64,000 nt of DNA from Polaribacter porphyrae (GCF_002954685.1 NZ_MSCN01000001.1:334256-398255), one strand, 5' to 3'. Positions 17,743 through 26,514 are shown, numbered from the stretch's first letter. Translations and numbers: made by a program. Notes: generated by a model from the letters alone, not told the origin.

Positions 17743-18191
17743 GTGGATTAGAAGAATTTGAAAATTATCAAACAAAGTTTGAAAAAGCAAGTATATTAAG
17801 AAGAATAGGTGCTTTTTTAATAGATTTTTTTATTTATTATTTGACTGGTGTTATTTTAGGATTTTTTTTTGATACACAAGATGATGGTGTTTTTAGTTAC
17901 AATTTAGAAGGATTTCCAGCTTTGGTTAGCCTAGGAATTTTCTTTTTTTTGTGGCCAATTAGTGAAGGCATTTGGGGACAAACTTTAGGAAAACGTTTTT
18001 TGGATATTAAAGTAGTTACCAAAACATATGAACCTATTGATATTGGTAAAGCTTTTATTAGATTTTTTGTTGGTTTTGTAGATTGTATACTTGTTGTTGG
18101 AATTATTGTAGCAGCTGCAAATAAGGAAAACCAAAGAATTGGAGATTTGGCTGCTGGTACTTTCGTTGTAAAAAGCAAGTATAATGATTAA
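17739..18191 (+). CDS. RDD family membrane protein
   Basis: A 150-residue protein starting with ATGA overlap on the NUDIX gene. It has an RDD domain: the N-terminal RRIGAFLIDFFIYY (Arg plus Asp of the family name), two hydrophobic segments, WGQTLGKRFLDIKVV, a third hydrophobic segment, and RIGDLAAGTFVV at the end. RDD proteins are integral membrane proteins of mostly unknown role, some linked to ion transport. In this block it is translationally coupled to NUDIX and AAA+ genes. Confidence 0.88.
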   Translation: MSGLEEFENYQTKFEKASILRRIGAFLIDFFIYYLTGVILGFFFDTQDDGVFSYNLEGFPALVSLGIFFFLWPISEGIWGQTLGKRFLDIKVVTKTYEPIDIGKAFIRFFVGFVDCILVVGIIVAAANKENQRIGDLAAGTFVVKSKYND

Positions 18192-18229
18192 AAGTGAGAT
18201 TCAAATTCAAGTAATAATTTCACTATAAA

Positions 18230-18868
18230 ATGAAAGAAATTATATTAAAATATTATTTGCCAGTATTTGGAATGACACTTATTCCTATAGTTCCCCCTTT
18301 AGTGATAAATTATAATACTCCAGAGTTAGGTGAAATGATATTATGGTTATCTATAATGTCAATTGTTCTAACATTAGTTTTGGGTACTTTTCAATATAAA
18401 TTTGGAGATAGAATCAACACCAAAAGGAAGAAAAAACAAATAAAAAAGGACTTATTTCAAAGGTTTATTTCAAATGGTTTTTCGAATAATGAAGTTTCAG
18501 TTTCTGGATACTTTAAAGATTATTTCCTAGTTATTTCACCTGAAAAAGATGAATTTCAACCAAACAAATGGTTGGAAATTGAAATTATTTTTAATCCCAA
18601 ACAACAAGGTCAATTTATTCCAGTATATGTGTTTCAGAAATTACATAAACTCAAAAGAAAAGAGTATACTTGGAATTCAAATAGTCTTGTAATTAAAAAA
18701 GTATATGGATTTAAGCTTCCAAAGTATGATAAAATTATTGCTATTTTAGACAAAGCAATTACTGATTTAAAAAATAATAATATAGAATCCATCGATTATC
18801 AAAATTGGAATCACTCAATAGGTGAAAGTTTAAATCACTATAAACAAATATCAACTTTCAAAAATTAG
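18230..18868 (+). CDS. Membrane protein of unknown function
   Basis: A 212-residue protein with two N-terminal membrane helices (about 10-27 and 36-55) and a basic stop-transfer run (TKRKKKQIKKD). A mixed alpha/beta cytoplasmic domain of about 145 residues follows (NEVSVSGYFKDYFLVISPEKD, LEIEIIFNPK). I do not recognise the family. It is 38 bp after the RDD gene and reads as part of the same transcript. Confidence 0.7.
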   Translation: MKEIILKYYLPVFGMTLIPIVPPLVINYNTPELGEMILWLSIMSIVLTLVLGTFQYKFGDRINTKRKKKQIKKDLFQRFISNGFSNNEVSVSGYFKDYFLVISPEKDEFQPNKWLEIEIIFNPKQQGQFIPVYVFQKLHKLKRKEYTWNSNSLVIKKVYGFKLPKYDKIIAILDKAITDLKNNNIESIDYQNWNHSIGESLNHYKQISTFKN

Positions 18869-18938
18869 CGTAATTCTTGAAAGACAAATGCAATTAGTCG
18901 TTTTTTTAAAATCAGTAAATAAATCAAAAGCGCAAAAG

Positions 18939-18957
18939 TCCTTTCCTTTGGAAAGGA
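18939..18957. repeat. Short intergenic stem-loop repeat
   Basis: TCCTTTCC-TTT-GGAAAGGA, an 8-bp perfect stem followed by TTTAGGATAGGA, just upstream of the gene at 18972. The motif is of the dispersed flavobacterial type; without a T-run it is a poor terminator. Confidence 0.5.
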
Positions 18958-18971
18958 TTTAGGATAGGAAA

Positions 18972-20207
18972 ATGAACAAACTAAAAAAAGCAAATCTGTA
19001 CAGAAGCGAACTAATTCCCATAAGTGGAAAATTGGTAGAACGTTATAATAAATGCTTGGTAAAACTGGGTTTTAAGCCTACAAAATTAACTTCGTTTTCC
19101 ATTGACGGAATTGGTTGGAGTCCAGAAATTGCTGAAGAAAAAAATAAGATTTTCTACCTGAATAATGGAGAAGCAAATCCGCACGCAATTTTAATAACAC
19201 CATTACAAAAGGGATTACCCATATACAATCCATATCATTCTTTTGATGTAGAATTGATGAAATTGGTTTTTAGAACTCACGAAAAAAAGATTCAAAATAT
19301 TACAAGAGACTCAGCTATTTGTATCGATTTTGATCAATATATAGATGTGTTTTACGAACCTTTAGATGTTTTAAAATACGAAGAAATTATTATCAAGTTT
19401 CATTTGATTGATAATTTACAGAAAGCCAAAAAAGAACAATTAAAACTGATTGAAACCTTTAAAAAAGATACTAATTTTATTGACGAAAATATTCATCAAC
19501 AGTTATTAGCATCAGCAAAAAAATATGGCGATTTAAGAAATAGAAACATCACTTTAGATCCAATAGTTTACACATCAGATTCTTTTTATACTAAAGCTTT
19601 TGGCGGAATTTATCTCTTAAGAAATTTTATAAAACCGATTCTTGTTTTCGAAGAAGATGAAGCGTATAGAGAAGCTATAAACGATACTACTTATGATGTT
19701 TTGATGTTTCATATTTCGCAATCAGAATTGATAGCACAGTTGAAAGATCATTTTATTATTGAGTGTAATTTATCAAAAGAAGTGAAAACAGATAGGTATG
19801 ATCGTATTAAAAAATTTATTTTCGGAGAAGTTTTAACAGATACCCAACATCCAGTAAGCGATATTTTAGAAGATAAAATGTTGTTCAAAAGTTATCTGAA
19901 TAAAATCGACATCAAATCACGTAAAAAAGTGATGAGTGTTGAGCGTTATTTAGAGAAAAAAAAGAGCAATAGTGATTTGAAAATAAAGGATATTGTAAAT
20001 CAAGAATTCTATTTTGCCCTACATAAACCTCATTCCTCTTTAAGACCACATCATCAAGATTTAATCTGGAAATTGTTGATTAATATTTCATCAAAAGACG
20101 TGTTATTTTGGTATTGGTATGATAAAGAAGACTTTTACAAAAACTTTAAAACTTGGCAGGAAACCAAAAAAGATTGGGTAATTGAAACTATTGTCGGTGG
20201 GTTTTAG
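18972..20207 (+). CDS. Conserved protein of unknown function in the AAA+ block
   Basis: A 411-residue soluble-looking protein with no signal peptide or membrane helix. It starts with a helical segment, then a beta-rich region (FSIDGIGWSPEIAEE, HAILITPLQKGLPIYNPYHSF), a long central helical part, and an aromatic-rich C-terminus (DVLFWYWYDKEDFYKNF). I recognise no catalytic motif. Spacing and orientation place it in the block that begins at 12660. Confidence 0.75.
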   Translation: MNKLKKANLYRSELIPISGKLVERYNKCLVKLGFKPTKLTSFSIDGIGWSPEIAEEKNKIFYLNNGEANPHAILITPLQKGLPIYNPYHSFDVELMKLVFRTHEKKIQNITRDSAICIDFDQYIDVFYEPLDVLKYEEIIIKFHLIDNLQKAKKEQLKLIETFKKDTNFIDENIHQQLLASAKKYGDLRNRNITLDPIVYTSDSFYTKAFGGIYLLRNFIKPILVFEEDEAYREAINDTTYDVLMFHISQSELIAQLKDHFIIECNLSKEVKTDRYDRIKKFIFGEVLTDTQHPVSDILEDKMLFKSYLNKIDIKSRKKVMSVERYLEKKKSNSDLKIKDIVNQEFYFALHKPHSSLRPHHQDLIWKLLINISSKDVLFWYWYDKEDFYKNFKTWQETKKDWVIETIVGGF

Positions 20208-20270
20208 GAAGGGGTTCAAATTAAGAATTTTGTATATTTAGAGTAAGAAAACAACAAGTTTTGCATCCTG

Positions 20271-20338
20271 CAAGGTTTCAAAAACCTTGTAGGTATCAAA
20301 TTAAATAAAATAATACCTACAAGGTTTTTGAAACCTTA
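20271..20338. repeat. Compound palindromic repeat with two 25-bp arms
   Basis: Two arms (20271-20295 and 20314-20338) are reverse complements at 24 of 25 positions, with an 18-bp AT-rich spacer. Each arm is itself a hairpin (AAGGTTT...AAACCTT core). It ends just upstream of the gene starting at 20361, where it supplies the spurious in-frame TTG start at 20328. Confidence 0.75.
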
Positions 20339-20360
20339 CAGGAAAAAAAATAAAAAAAAT

Positions 20361-20885
20361 ATGACAATAGAACTCATCACCTTCATAGCATCCATTTTAT
20401 TTGGAGCCGTTATTTTCTGGAGAGAATCTCAAGGAAATGGAGTATATCGTTTTTTTAATAAAATGATGAATTCCAAAGAATTGCAAATGAAAACAACAGA
20501 CAAAAAAGGCTTTGTATATCAACAATCCTTCTTCTTAAGATTGGTGTTTATTGTTTCACTTTTTTTAATCGGAATTATAATAACACGTATTTTAATTCCA
20601 ATAGATTTGGCAACCATATCTTTATTTGCTTCTATGATTTTCGGGACTTTAATAGGAATGTATCTAGCAGGATTTATCTTTAGATCATCAGCAGTTATTG
20701 AAGAACAATCAGAATCTTTAGAAGATAAATTTCAAGATGTCATTGAAAAAGGAAAAGATTTTATCGAAGATTTAAAAAACGAAGAACCTGTTGCTATAGA
20801 AAAAGCACAAGAGGAAATTAAAAAAACACCTAAAGAAAACGAAAAAAGTGCTAGAGAACGTTTAAAGGATAAAGGACTTTTGTAA
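20361..20885 (+). CDS. Small membrane protein with charged C-terminal tail
   Basis: The ATG at 20361 is preferred to a TTG at 20328 because the latter lies within a palindromic repeat. The 174-residue product has three predicted membrane helices (about 3-20, 58-79 and 82-107). A cytoplasmic-looking tail with many Glu and Lys ends in KSARERLKDKGLL. I do not recognise a family. It sits 77 bp before the 561-residue membrane protein and probably works with it. Confidence 0.75.
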   Translation: MTIELITFIASILFGAVIFWRESQGNGVYRFFNKMMNSKELQMKTTDKKGFVYQQSFFLRLVFIVSLFLIGIIITRILIPIDLATISLFASMIFGTLIGMYLAGFIFRSSAVIEEQSESLEDKFQDVIEKGKDFIEDLKNEEPVAIEKAQEEIKKTPKENEKSARERLKDKGLL

Positions 20886-20891
20886 ATCTGT

Positions 20892-20914
20892 GTCATTCCT
20901 GCGTAGGCAGGAAT
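20892..20914. repeat. Short REP-like stem-loop
   Basis: GTCATTCCTGC-GTAG-GCAGGAAT forms an 8-bp stem (20895-20902 with 20907-20914). It begins with the GTCATT that opens several other dispersed elements in this window. Confidence 0.55.
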
Positions 20915-20961
20915 TTCATTAAAAAGAACAGTAAGTGTATTCGTAGTAAAATATTTAAGAA

Positions 20962-22647
20962 ATGATAAAATCATATTGGAATAAAGGAGCAAAACAAAAA
21001 AGAAACATCATTCTATTAACATTATTGCTAATAGGATTGTTATTCTTTTTAAGAGACGATTATCAACCAGCATTATTGTTTTTTAGAAAATTCATTTTCA
21101 TCATTTTATTGTGCTTTATGGTTCTGTTTTTCGGATTACGAAAATTTAGAAAATCTGCAAGTACAGGAAAACGTTTAGGTATTTTAGGAATGCTAGTAAT
21201 ATTTTTTGGGTTGCTATATTACGTAGGTTTCCATTCTAAAATGTACAATTATATGCAAACCTACAATGTTTTTAACGACTTAAATCGCATTGAAATTGTA
21301 GAACTCCCATTAACACAGAATGAAAGAATTCAACCATTAAGAAATATCTTTTCAATGGCTAATGAATCTGTAGGCGAAACCAAAGATGTTTCCTTGCCAC
21401 ATTTGGTAAGAGTAGATGATAGTAATCAATGGACAATGGCTATACAGCCCACAGAAAAATACTATTGGCAAGGTATTAAAGACAATACAGAAGAAGTCTT
21501 TTCAGTATCTAGTACCACACCATTTCCAAGGTTTTCTAGCGAAAATAGAATACCTGTAACCTTTTCAATTGGCGAATCTTTAAAGTTTAGTAGAAACACC
21601 TACAATGCAGTTGTACAACGTTTAAATCCTTGGATGCTGTTCAATTACGAGCCAAGTGATACCTATTATATGAAAAACGATAAAGGAGCTTGGGTACAGG
21701 TAGTGAGTTTAATAAAGTGGAAAGGTTTCTTTTTTCCTTATCCAACTTTTGGTGGAGTGATGATTGTAGAAAATGGCGAGCATTCTTGGAAAGATTATCT
21801 AGAGAGAATCACCATAGGAAAAGGAACCTATGTTGCTCCTTCAGCAATGAAAAACTATGTCTTTTTAACACGCCAAAATACGGTTGCAGAAAAAGTGTCG
21901 CGTTTACAAGCAGAAAGTTTAAAGTTTTTGGCAGGTTTTTCAGACCCTTTACCTTGGAATATGAAAACCGCAGTTAAAATTCCAGATTTAGAAGACGATC
22001 AAAATCAGCAACCTTTTGTAACCGATTTCGATTTTTCGGACACCAAAACTGGTGCTTATAGTGGCTTATATCATTGGTTTGGTTTAGAGCCTGTGGGTGC
22101 AGAAAGAACCAGTTTAACGTTTAGTGTTTTTATTCCTGCAGATGGTACAGACGCATTGTATTTTTACGATCACGCTTCTAAAAAAGAAGGTTATGCAGGC
22201 GTTTCTGCAATGCCTTTAAAGGTGATAGAATCTCGAAAAGAATACGATTGGTCTGTAAACAAACCTGTAGAGTTTAGACCTTATATTAAGGAAATTGCAG
22301 GAAGAAAACGGATGTTTTTTTTAAGTACCATTTCTGCCATTAAAAAAGAAAATGCACAGTTTGATGGTTCTGCAACTCCAGATTTGGCATTAATTGATGC
22401 TGAATACAGAGATGTAATTTGGATTGATGCCAAACACCCAAGCAAATGGAATGAAGAAGTATATTTGCAACTGAATGAAGCATGGAGAAGTAGCGAAAAC
22501 CAGAATATTTATTTTGAAAAAGAGAAAACTATTTTAGAACAAAACCGACAAATATTAGATTCCATTCAGTTGTTATCTAACCAACAAGCAAAGCAAAAAG
22601 AAATAGAACGTTTGCAAAAACGTATTGATTCTATTAAGATGAACTAG
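20962..22647 (+). CDS. Large membrane-anchored protein, last gene of the AAA+ block
   Basis: A 561-residue protein with three N-terminal membrane helices (about 16-32, 40-57 and 70-88). Given three helices, the following 400 residues are probably extracytoplasmic; they are rich in aromatic residues and beta-strand patterns (WMLFNYEPSDTYYMKND, FPYPTFGGVMIVENGEHSW). The last 45 residues are a coiled coil. No family is recognised. It closes the block; after it the sequence changes to dispersed repeats. Confidence 0.78.
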   Translation: MIKSYWNKGAKQKRNIILLTLLLIGLLFFLRDDYQPALLFFRKFIFIILLCFMVLFFGLRKFRKSASTGKRLGILGMLVIFFGLLYYVGFHSKMYNYMQTYNVFNDLNRIEIVELPLTQNERIQPLRNIFSMANESVGETKDVSLPHLVRVDDSNQWTMAIQPTEKYYWQGIKDNTEEVFSVSSTTPFPRFSSENRIPVTFSIGESLKFSRNTYNAVVQRLNPWMLFNYEPSDTYYMKNDKGAWVQVVSLIKWKGFFFPYPTFGGVMIVENGEHSWKDYLERITIGKGTYVAPSAMKNYVFLTRQNTVAEKVSRLQAESLKFLAGFSDPLPWNMKTAVKIPDLEDDQNQQPFVTDFDFSDTKTGAYSGLYHWFGLEPVGAERTSLTFSVFIPADGTDALYFYDHASKKEGYAGVSAMPLKVIESRKEYDWSVNKPVEFRPYIKEIAGRKRMFFLSTISAIKKENAQFDGSATPDLALIDAEYRDVIWIDAKHPSKWNEEVYLQLNEAWRSSENQNIYFEKEKTILEQNRQILDSIQLLSNQQAKQKEIERLQKRIDSIKMN

Positions 22648-22648
22648 C

Positions 22649-22680
22649 GTCATTGCGAGTTTACGAAGCAATCTCTTAAT
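22649..22680 (+). repeat. GTCATTGCGAG-type repeat, copy upstream of the GIY-YIG gene
   Basis: It begins GTCATTGCGAGTTTACGAAG and continues CAATCTCTTAAT, the same first 32 bases that open each unit of the tandem array at 23048-23586. It lies 2 bp after the end of the AAA+ block and 66 bp before the GIY-YIG start codon. Confidence 0.8.
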
Positions 22681-22746
22681 AGAGAAACAAATTATTTCAG
22701 TCGTAGACTTGGTTAAGTCAAAGTTTTTTATCTTTAAAAGAAAAAG

Positions 22747-23043
22747 ATGAAAAAGTACCACGTTTATTTCTTAACGAACAAAAATAATACTGTTTTATAT
22801 ATTGGTGTAACTAGTAATCTACTTAAAAGGATTTACCAACATAAAACAAAAGAATTTAAGGGTTTTACTGCGAAATATAATTGCAATAAGTTAATATATT
22901 TTGAAGAATTTGATGATATTAACTCTGCTATCGTAAGAGAAAAACAATTAAAAGCTGGAAATAGAAAACGTAAAAACGACTTGGTAAATTTAGAAAATCC
23001 TAATTGGAATGATTTATCTGATAACTGGTTGTTTCAGTTTTAA
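22747..23043 (+). CDS. Small GIY-YIG nuclease (URI-type endonuclease)
   Basis: A 98-residue single-domain protein. The signature is YHVYFLTNK...VLYIGVTSN (Y...YIG), with the conserved Arg28 in LLKRIYQH and the metal-binding Glu in VREKQLK, ending NPNWNDLSD. Such one-domain GIY-YIG proteins are common in Bacteroidota; their cellular role is unclear, although the fold cleaves DNA with one metal. Here the gene is framed by copies of the same GTCATTGCGAG repeat at 22649 and 23048, 3 bp after its stop, suggesting that gene and repeat may travel together. Confidence 0.88.
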   Translation: MKKYHVYFLTNKNNTVLYIGVTSNLLKRIYQHKTKEFKGFTAKYNCNKLIYFEEFDDINSAIVREKQLKAGNRKRKNDLVNLENPNWNDLSDNWLFQF

Positions 23044-23047
23044 GTTT

Positions 23048-23586
23048 GTCATTGCGAGTTTACAAAGCAATCTCTTAATCGAAAGAGAGATTACTTCATT
23101 CGTTCCTCATTCGTAATGACGTCTATTTAATCAGTTTAGAAAAAAGGATGCCATTTCAAATGCAAGTGGAATTCAACGATTCAATAAAATGTAAAAGTAG
23201 AGTTAACCTAAAGCTAGACTTGTTAGCTAACATTTTTAATTTTAGATAATGTCATTGCGAGTTTACGAAGCAATCTTCTAATTAAAAACAGATTACTTCA
23301 TTCGTTCCTGACTCGTAATGACTTCTATTTAATCAGTTTAGAAAAAGGATGTCATTTTTAATGTAGCACATTCAACCATTCAATAAAATGTAAAAGTAGA
23401 GTTAATCAGGGCTAGACTTGTTAGCAAACATTTTTATTTTTAGATAATGTCATTGCGAGTTTACGAAGCAATCTCTTAATCGAAAGAGAGATTACTTCAT
23501 TCGTTTCTCATTCGTAATGACGTCTATTTAATCAGTTTATAAAAAGGATGCCATTGCAATATGGGCTAGACTTGTTTGCTAGCATA
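23048..23586 (+). repeat. Tandem array of an approximately 200-bp unit (2.7 copies)
   Basis: Units begin at 23048, 23251 and 23449, each with GTCATTGCGAGTTTAC; spacing is 203 and 198 bp and the third unit is cut at about 138 bp. Within each unit the first 75 bp fold back (GTCATTGCGAG... with ...TCGTAATGAC). Shared blocks then follow: TCTATTTAATCAGTTTA, GGATG, AATAAAATGTAAAAGTAGAG (missing from the third copy) and CTAGACTTGTT. Differences between copies are scattered, so the duplication is not very recent. This fills most of the 561-bp gap; no gene is seen in it. Confidence 0.85.
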
Positions 23587-23604
23587 TGGATTTTAAATTG
23601 AATT

Positions 23605-25473
23605 TTAACTGAAAAGTTTATCAAAAAATGCACTATGTCTATTTTGAGCTATATCCAATAACTTTCTAAAACTCATAACTTCAATATGCATATTTAATTC
23701 AGGTTGAATTTTATAATAAGTTCCAAATGGTGTTTTCTTCCAACCTTTACCTTCATTGAATTTTGCTAAAAGAGGTGGTATAATATCCATAATTATAAAT
23801 CCAAACTTTGGTGTATTATCTGTTATAATGATATGATTTCCTTTATAATTTTTTTTATCTTGTTTATAAAGAAATTCATCAAAATACAGTTCTACTAAAT
23901 CAGAAAACTGCCATCTATAATTTTTTTTATTTTTTTGATGAGCAATATCACCAGGTCTTTTGAATTCAAAAATTACCATTGAGTTAACTTCTCCAGCACT
24001 CCTGTTTCCAAAACTAATTGGATTATTAAACATATCTGGACTATCTGTTAAGAGTAAGTCAGGTTCTTTACTACTTTTCTTTTGCGAAAATGAAGTAATT
24101 GACTTGTCAGAAGCAATAAATTTATAGTTAATAAATCTTTCATCTAATAACCAAAGATTATGATTTTCGTATGAAGTTTCATTGCTAGTTAAACCCATTG
24201 GAAAAATTATGTTATGTACATCTTCTTCTAATTTATATTTTCCTTCTTCATCAGCGTCTAAAAACTTTTCAAATAATTGAATTATAGCTCTTCTTCTTGT
24301 CATATAATCCGCTAAACTATCAACATCATAAGCAGTTTTTTCTCTTATGTCATCTTTAATTTGTTCAATTGATTCTTCATTAATCTGTTTGTCAGATATA
24401 AATTTATCTATATGATTCTCAACTTTTTTTCTTGCAGAATATGAAATTTTATATAAATGTTCTTCAAGTTTGTCCTCTGATAAATTGGGAGGAATTGAAT
24501 CTAAAATTGAAGTGTTTTTTAAAAAACTTCTATACCTAGGTGCATTTTGTATTATATAATTTTCTATTTGTTTTTGACTTTTAATTTTGGACTCTTTTCA
24601 AATTCATCGTATTCGTTTTCTAAAATTAATGTTAGTTTTTCTTCAATATCTTGAAATGTTATTAGTTTTGCATCGTTGAAAAGTAAATTTTCGTTTTCTT
24701 TAGGAATATTAAATCCGTTTCTTGTGCTAAAAGCTTTTTGATTTAAATACTCTGATACAACATAAACATCTAGAAAATATAATTTTCCATTTTTTGTAAT
24801 TGGATAATTGAATAAACTATTAAAATTTTTAATGTTTTTTGGTGTCCCAACTACTCTTGAATTTGCACAATAATAAGCATAGTTGTTTTTCCTATTGCCT
24901 TCTTTAGGAGTTTTGGTTATATAAATCTTAAATGATTTTTCTTTTAAATCAAAAGTTCTTTCTTTCTCTTTAGAAACTTTTTGGAATAAATCATTTATGT
25001 ATTCAACTTCATTATTCTCTTCATCATAAATAACAATATTTGGTAAAGTATCATTGAGGTAATAAATTAGACAATGTTCCATTACCTTTTCTGAAATCAT
25101 TATTTTCAAAGTAATTACTTCTAGTTTTTAGATTTTCAAAAGCGGCAAGTACAGTAAATCTTCCAATTCCTTTGCATCCAAATTCTCTATTTATCTTTGA
25201 GAAAGGTGTTTCAAAAGATTTATAGTTTTTTTGATTAAAACCAATCCCATTATCTGTTATTATTATACTTTCAATCGTATTAACCTTTTCAAGGTTAATT
25301 TGTCTTGGTGCTTTACCTCGAATGATTTTAACTTGTATATATTTATCTTCAGCTTGGGTATCTGATTGCTGTAAGCTTATCACTGAATTGACTATACACT
25401 CCATTAAGGGTAATAAAACGTCATCAGCTGTTAAATCAACCGTCTCAACAATGTTTTCTACAGGTACAATCAT
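23605..25473 (-). pseudogene. Broken GHKL-ATPase plus PD-(D/E)xK-like nuclease gene
   Basis: Three reading frames on the reverse strand belong together. The first (from 25473) is a Hsp90/MutL-type GHKL ATPase N-terminus with the N-box ECIVNSV, the DNGIGF motif and GCKGIGRFTVLAAF. It runs out of frame near 25050. The second (about 25109-24564) continues with EKVMEHCLIYYLNDTLPNI and ends ...EFEKSPKLKVKNK. The third is open from about 24600, frame-linked by an A-run (CCAAAATTAAAAG, where one more A would restore the frame), through a helical part to 23605. It carries PDLLLTD and MVIFEFKRPG, resembling the D and ExK of a nuclease fold. The first break also appears to lack about 50 codons. GHKL-nuclease fusions of this kind are often defence genes (MORC-like). 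Two independent lesions argue for a real pseudogene rather than one sequencing error. Confidence 0.75.
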
Positions 25474-25637
25474 TCTTTAATAGTTCAGGTTTAGTAATAA
25501 ATATAAATTTTCATGAATAATCCTTGTCTTATAATTCTTTTTATCTACTGTTTCAAAGTTAGTTTTTTTATTTAGAAAATCAACAGTAAAAATTCCTATA
25601 AATATTTAAAATTAGTATAAAATACTTCCAAGGATAT

Positions 25638-25675
25638 ATTTTCCTTGGTAAATAAAATTATTTGTTGTAACTTTG
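25638..25675 (+). promoter_or_regulatory. Promoter of the doxX-osmC unit with embedded MarR-type operator
   Basis: TTG at 25645-25647, a 20-bp spacer and TAACTTTG at 25668-25675 form a full Bacteroidota promoter, 24 bp before the ATG. The -33 lies inside ATTTTCCTTGGTAAAT (25638-25653), which is 15/16 identical to the reverse complement of the site at 27965-27980. A further half-like CTTCCAAGGA lies just upstream (25625-25634). Binding there would block the polymerase. Confidence 0.65.
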
Positions 25676-25699
25676 TTATGAAATTATAAATTAACCATT

Positions 25700-26056
25700 A
25701 TGAAAACAACAAAAATTATTTATTATATCTCAACTGGTTTATTAACCTTATTAATGCTTTTTTCAGTAAGTCAGTATTTTTTCAATTATGAAGTTATAGA
25801 AAGTGCATTTCAAAGTTTTGGGTATCCAACGTATTTAATTTATCCTTATGGTACTATTAAGTTATTAGGTTTAGTGGCTTTATGGTTTATACCCAATACT
25901 TCATTAAAAGAATGGGCATATTCAGGTTTCTTTTTTGCGTTTATATTGGCATTTTTTGCTCATTATATGATAGGTGATGGAGAGCAAATGGGGGCTTTAG
26001 TAGCTACAGTTTTATTATTAACGTCTTATTTTACTTGGAAAAAGATACAAGCCTAA
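25700..26056 (+). CDS. DoxX family membrane protein
   Basis: A 118-residue protein with four membrane helices (about 7-25, 45-62, 68-88 and 95-115). The family pattern is present in the FGYPTYLIYPYGTIKLLGLVAL region and the HYMIGDG loop. DoxX-like proteins are linked to thiosulfate:quinone oxidoreductase or to redox stress complexes (with SodA and SseA in actinobacteria). Its stop codon overlaps the OsmC start (TAATG), so the two are co-translated. It is under the operator-bearing promoter at 25638-25675. Confidence 0.82.
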   Translation: MKTTKIIYYISTGLLTLLMLFSVSQYFFNYEVIESAFQSFGYPTYLIYPYGTIKLLGLVALWFIPNTSLKEWAYSGFFFAFILAFFAHYMIGDGEQMGALVATVLLLTSYFTWKKIQA

Positions 26057-26457
26057 TGAGAAAATCATCTGAAGTAGTTTTATCAGAAAAAAAATATTTT
26101 GCGGAGGCAAAAATCAGAAATCACTTTGTAGTAATAGACGAACCTGTTGCTTCTGGAGGTGGAGATACAGGCCCAACACCAGTAGAATATTTGTTAACAG
26201 CAATTGGTAGTTGTGTATCTATCACTTTAAGAATGTATGCAGAAAGAAAAAGTTGGGATGTTGGTAAAATAAAAGTAATTGTTTCTCAAAAAGAAGAATT
26301 AACATCACAGGGAATTAAAAAATCGTTAGTTGAAGAAATCTCTTTCGAAAAAGAAATAACAGATGAACAAAGAGCCAAATTATTAGAAATTGCTGGGAAA
26401 TGTCCTGTTGCCAAGATGGTAAAAGGAGAAACAGAAATAGTAAGTAGTATTGAGTAA
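26056..26457 (+). CDS. OsmC/Ohr family peroxiredoxin
   Basis: A 133-residue protein starting at the ATG in the TAATG overlap; an upstream TTG at 26035 is inside doxX. It shows the OsmC fold motifs SGGGDTGPTPVEYLLTAIGSC and GKCPVAKM, with the two redox cysteines C53 and C116. OsmC/Ohr enzymes reduce organic hydroperoxides with dihydrolipoyl or thiol donors. The pairing with DoxX and a downstream flavin reductase and MarR regulator fits an organic-peroxide or electrophile response. Confidence 0.88.
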   Translation: MRKSSEVVLSEKKYFAEAKIRNHFVVIDEPVASGGGDTGPTPVEYLLTAIGSCVSITLRMYAERKSWDVGKIKVIVSQKEELTSQGIKKSLVEEISFEKEITDEQRAKLLEIAGKCPVAKMVKGETEIVSSIE

Positions 26458-26514
26458 AACTAGTTTGAAGTTTGAAGTTGGAAGGGAAATTATCAGTTCA
26501 CAGTTTTCAACCTT

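Noticed and set aside
23048-23586. Possible CRISPR array
   Set aside because: The repeat unit is about 200 bp, palindromic in part and only 2.7 copies, with no short repeat plus unique spacer pattern and no cas genes.
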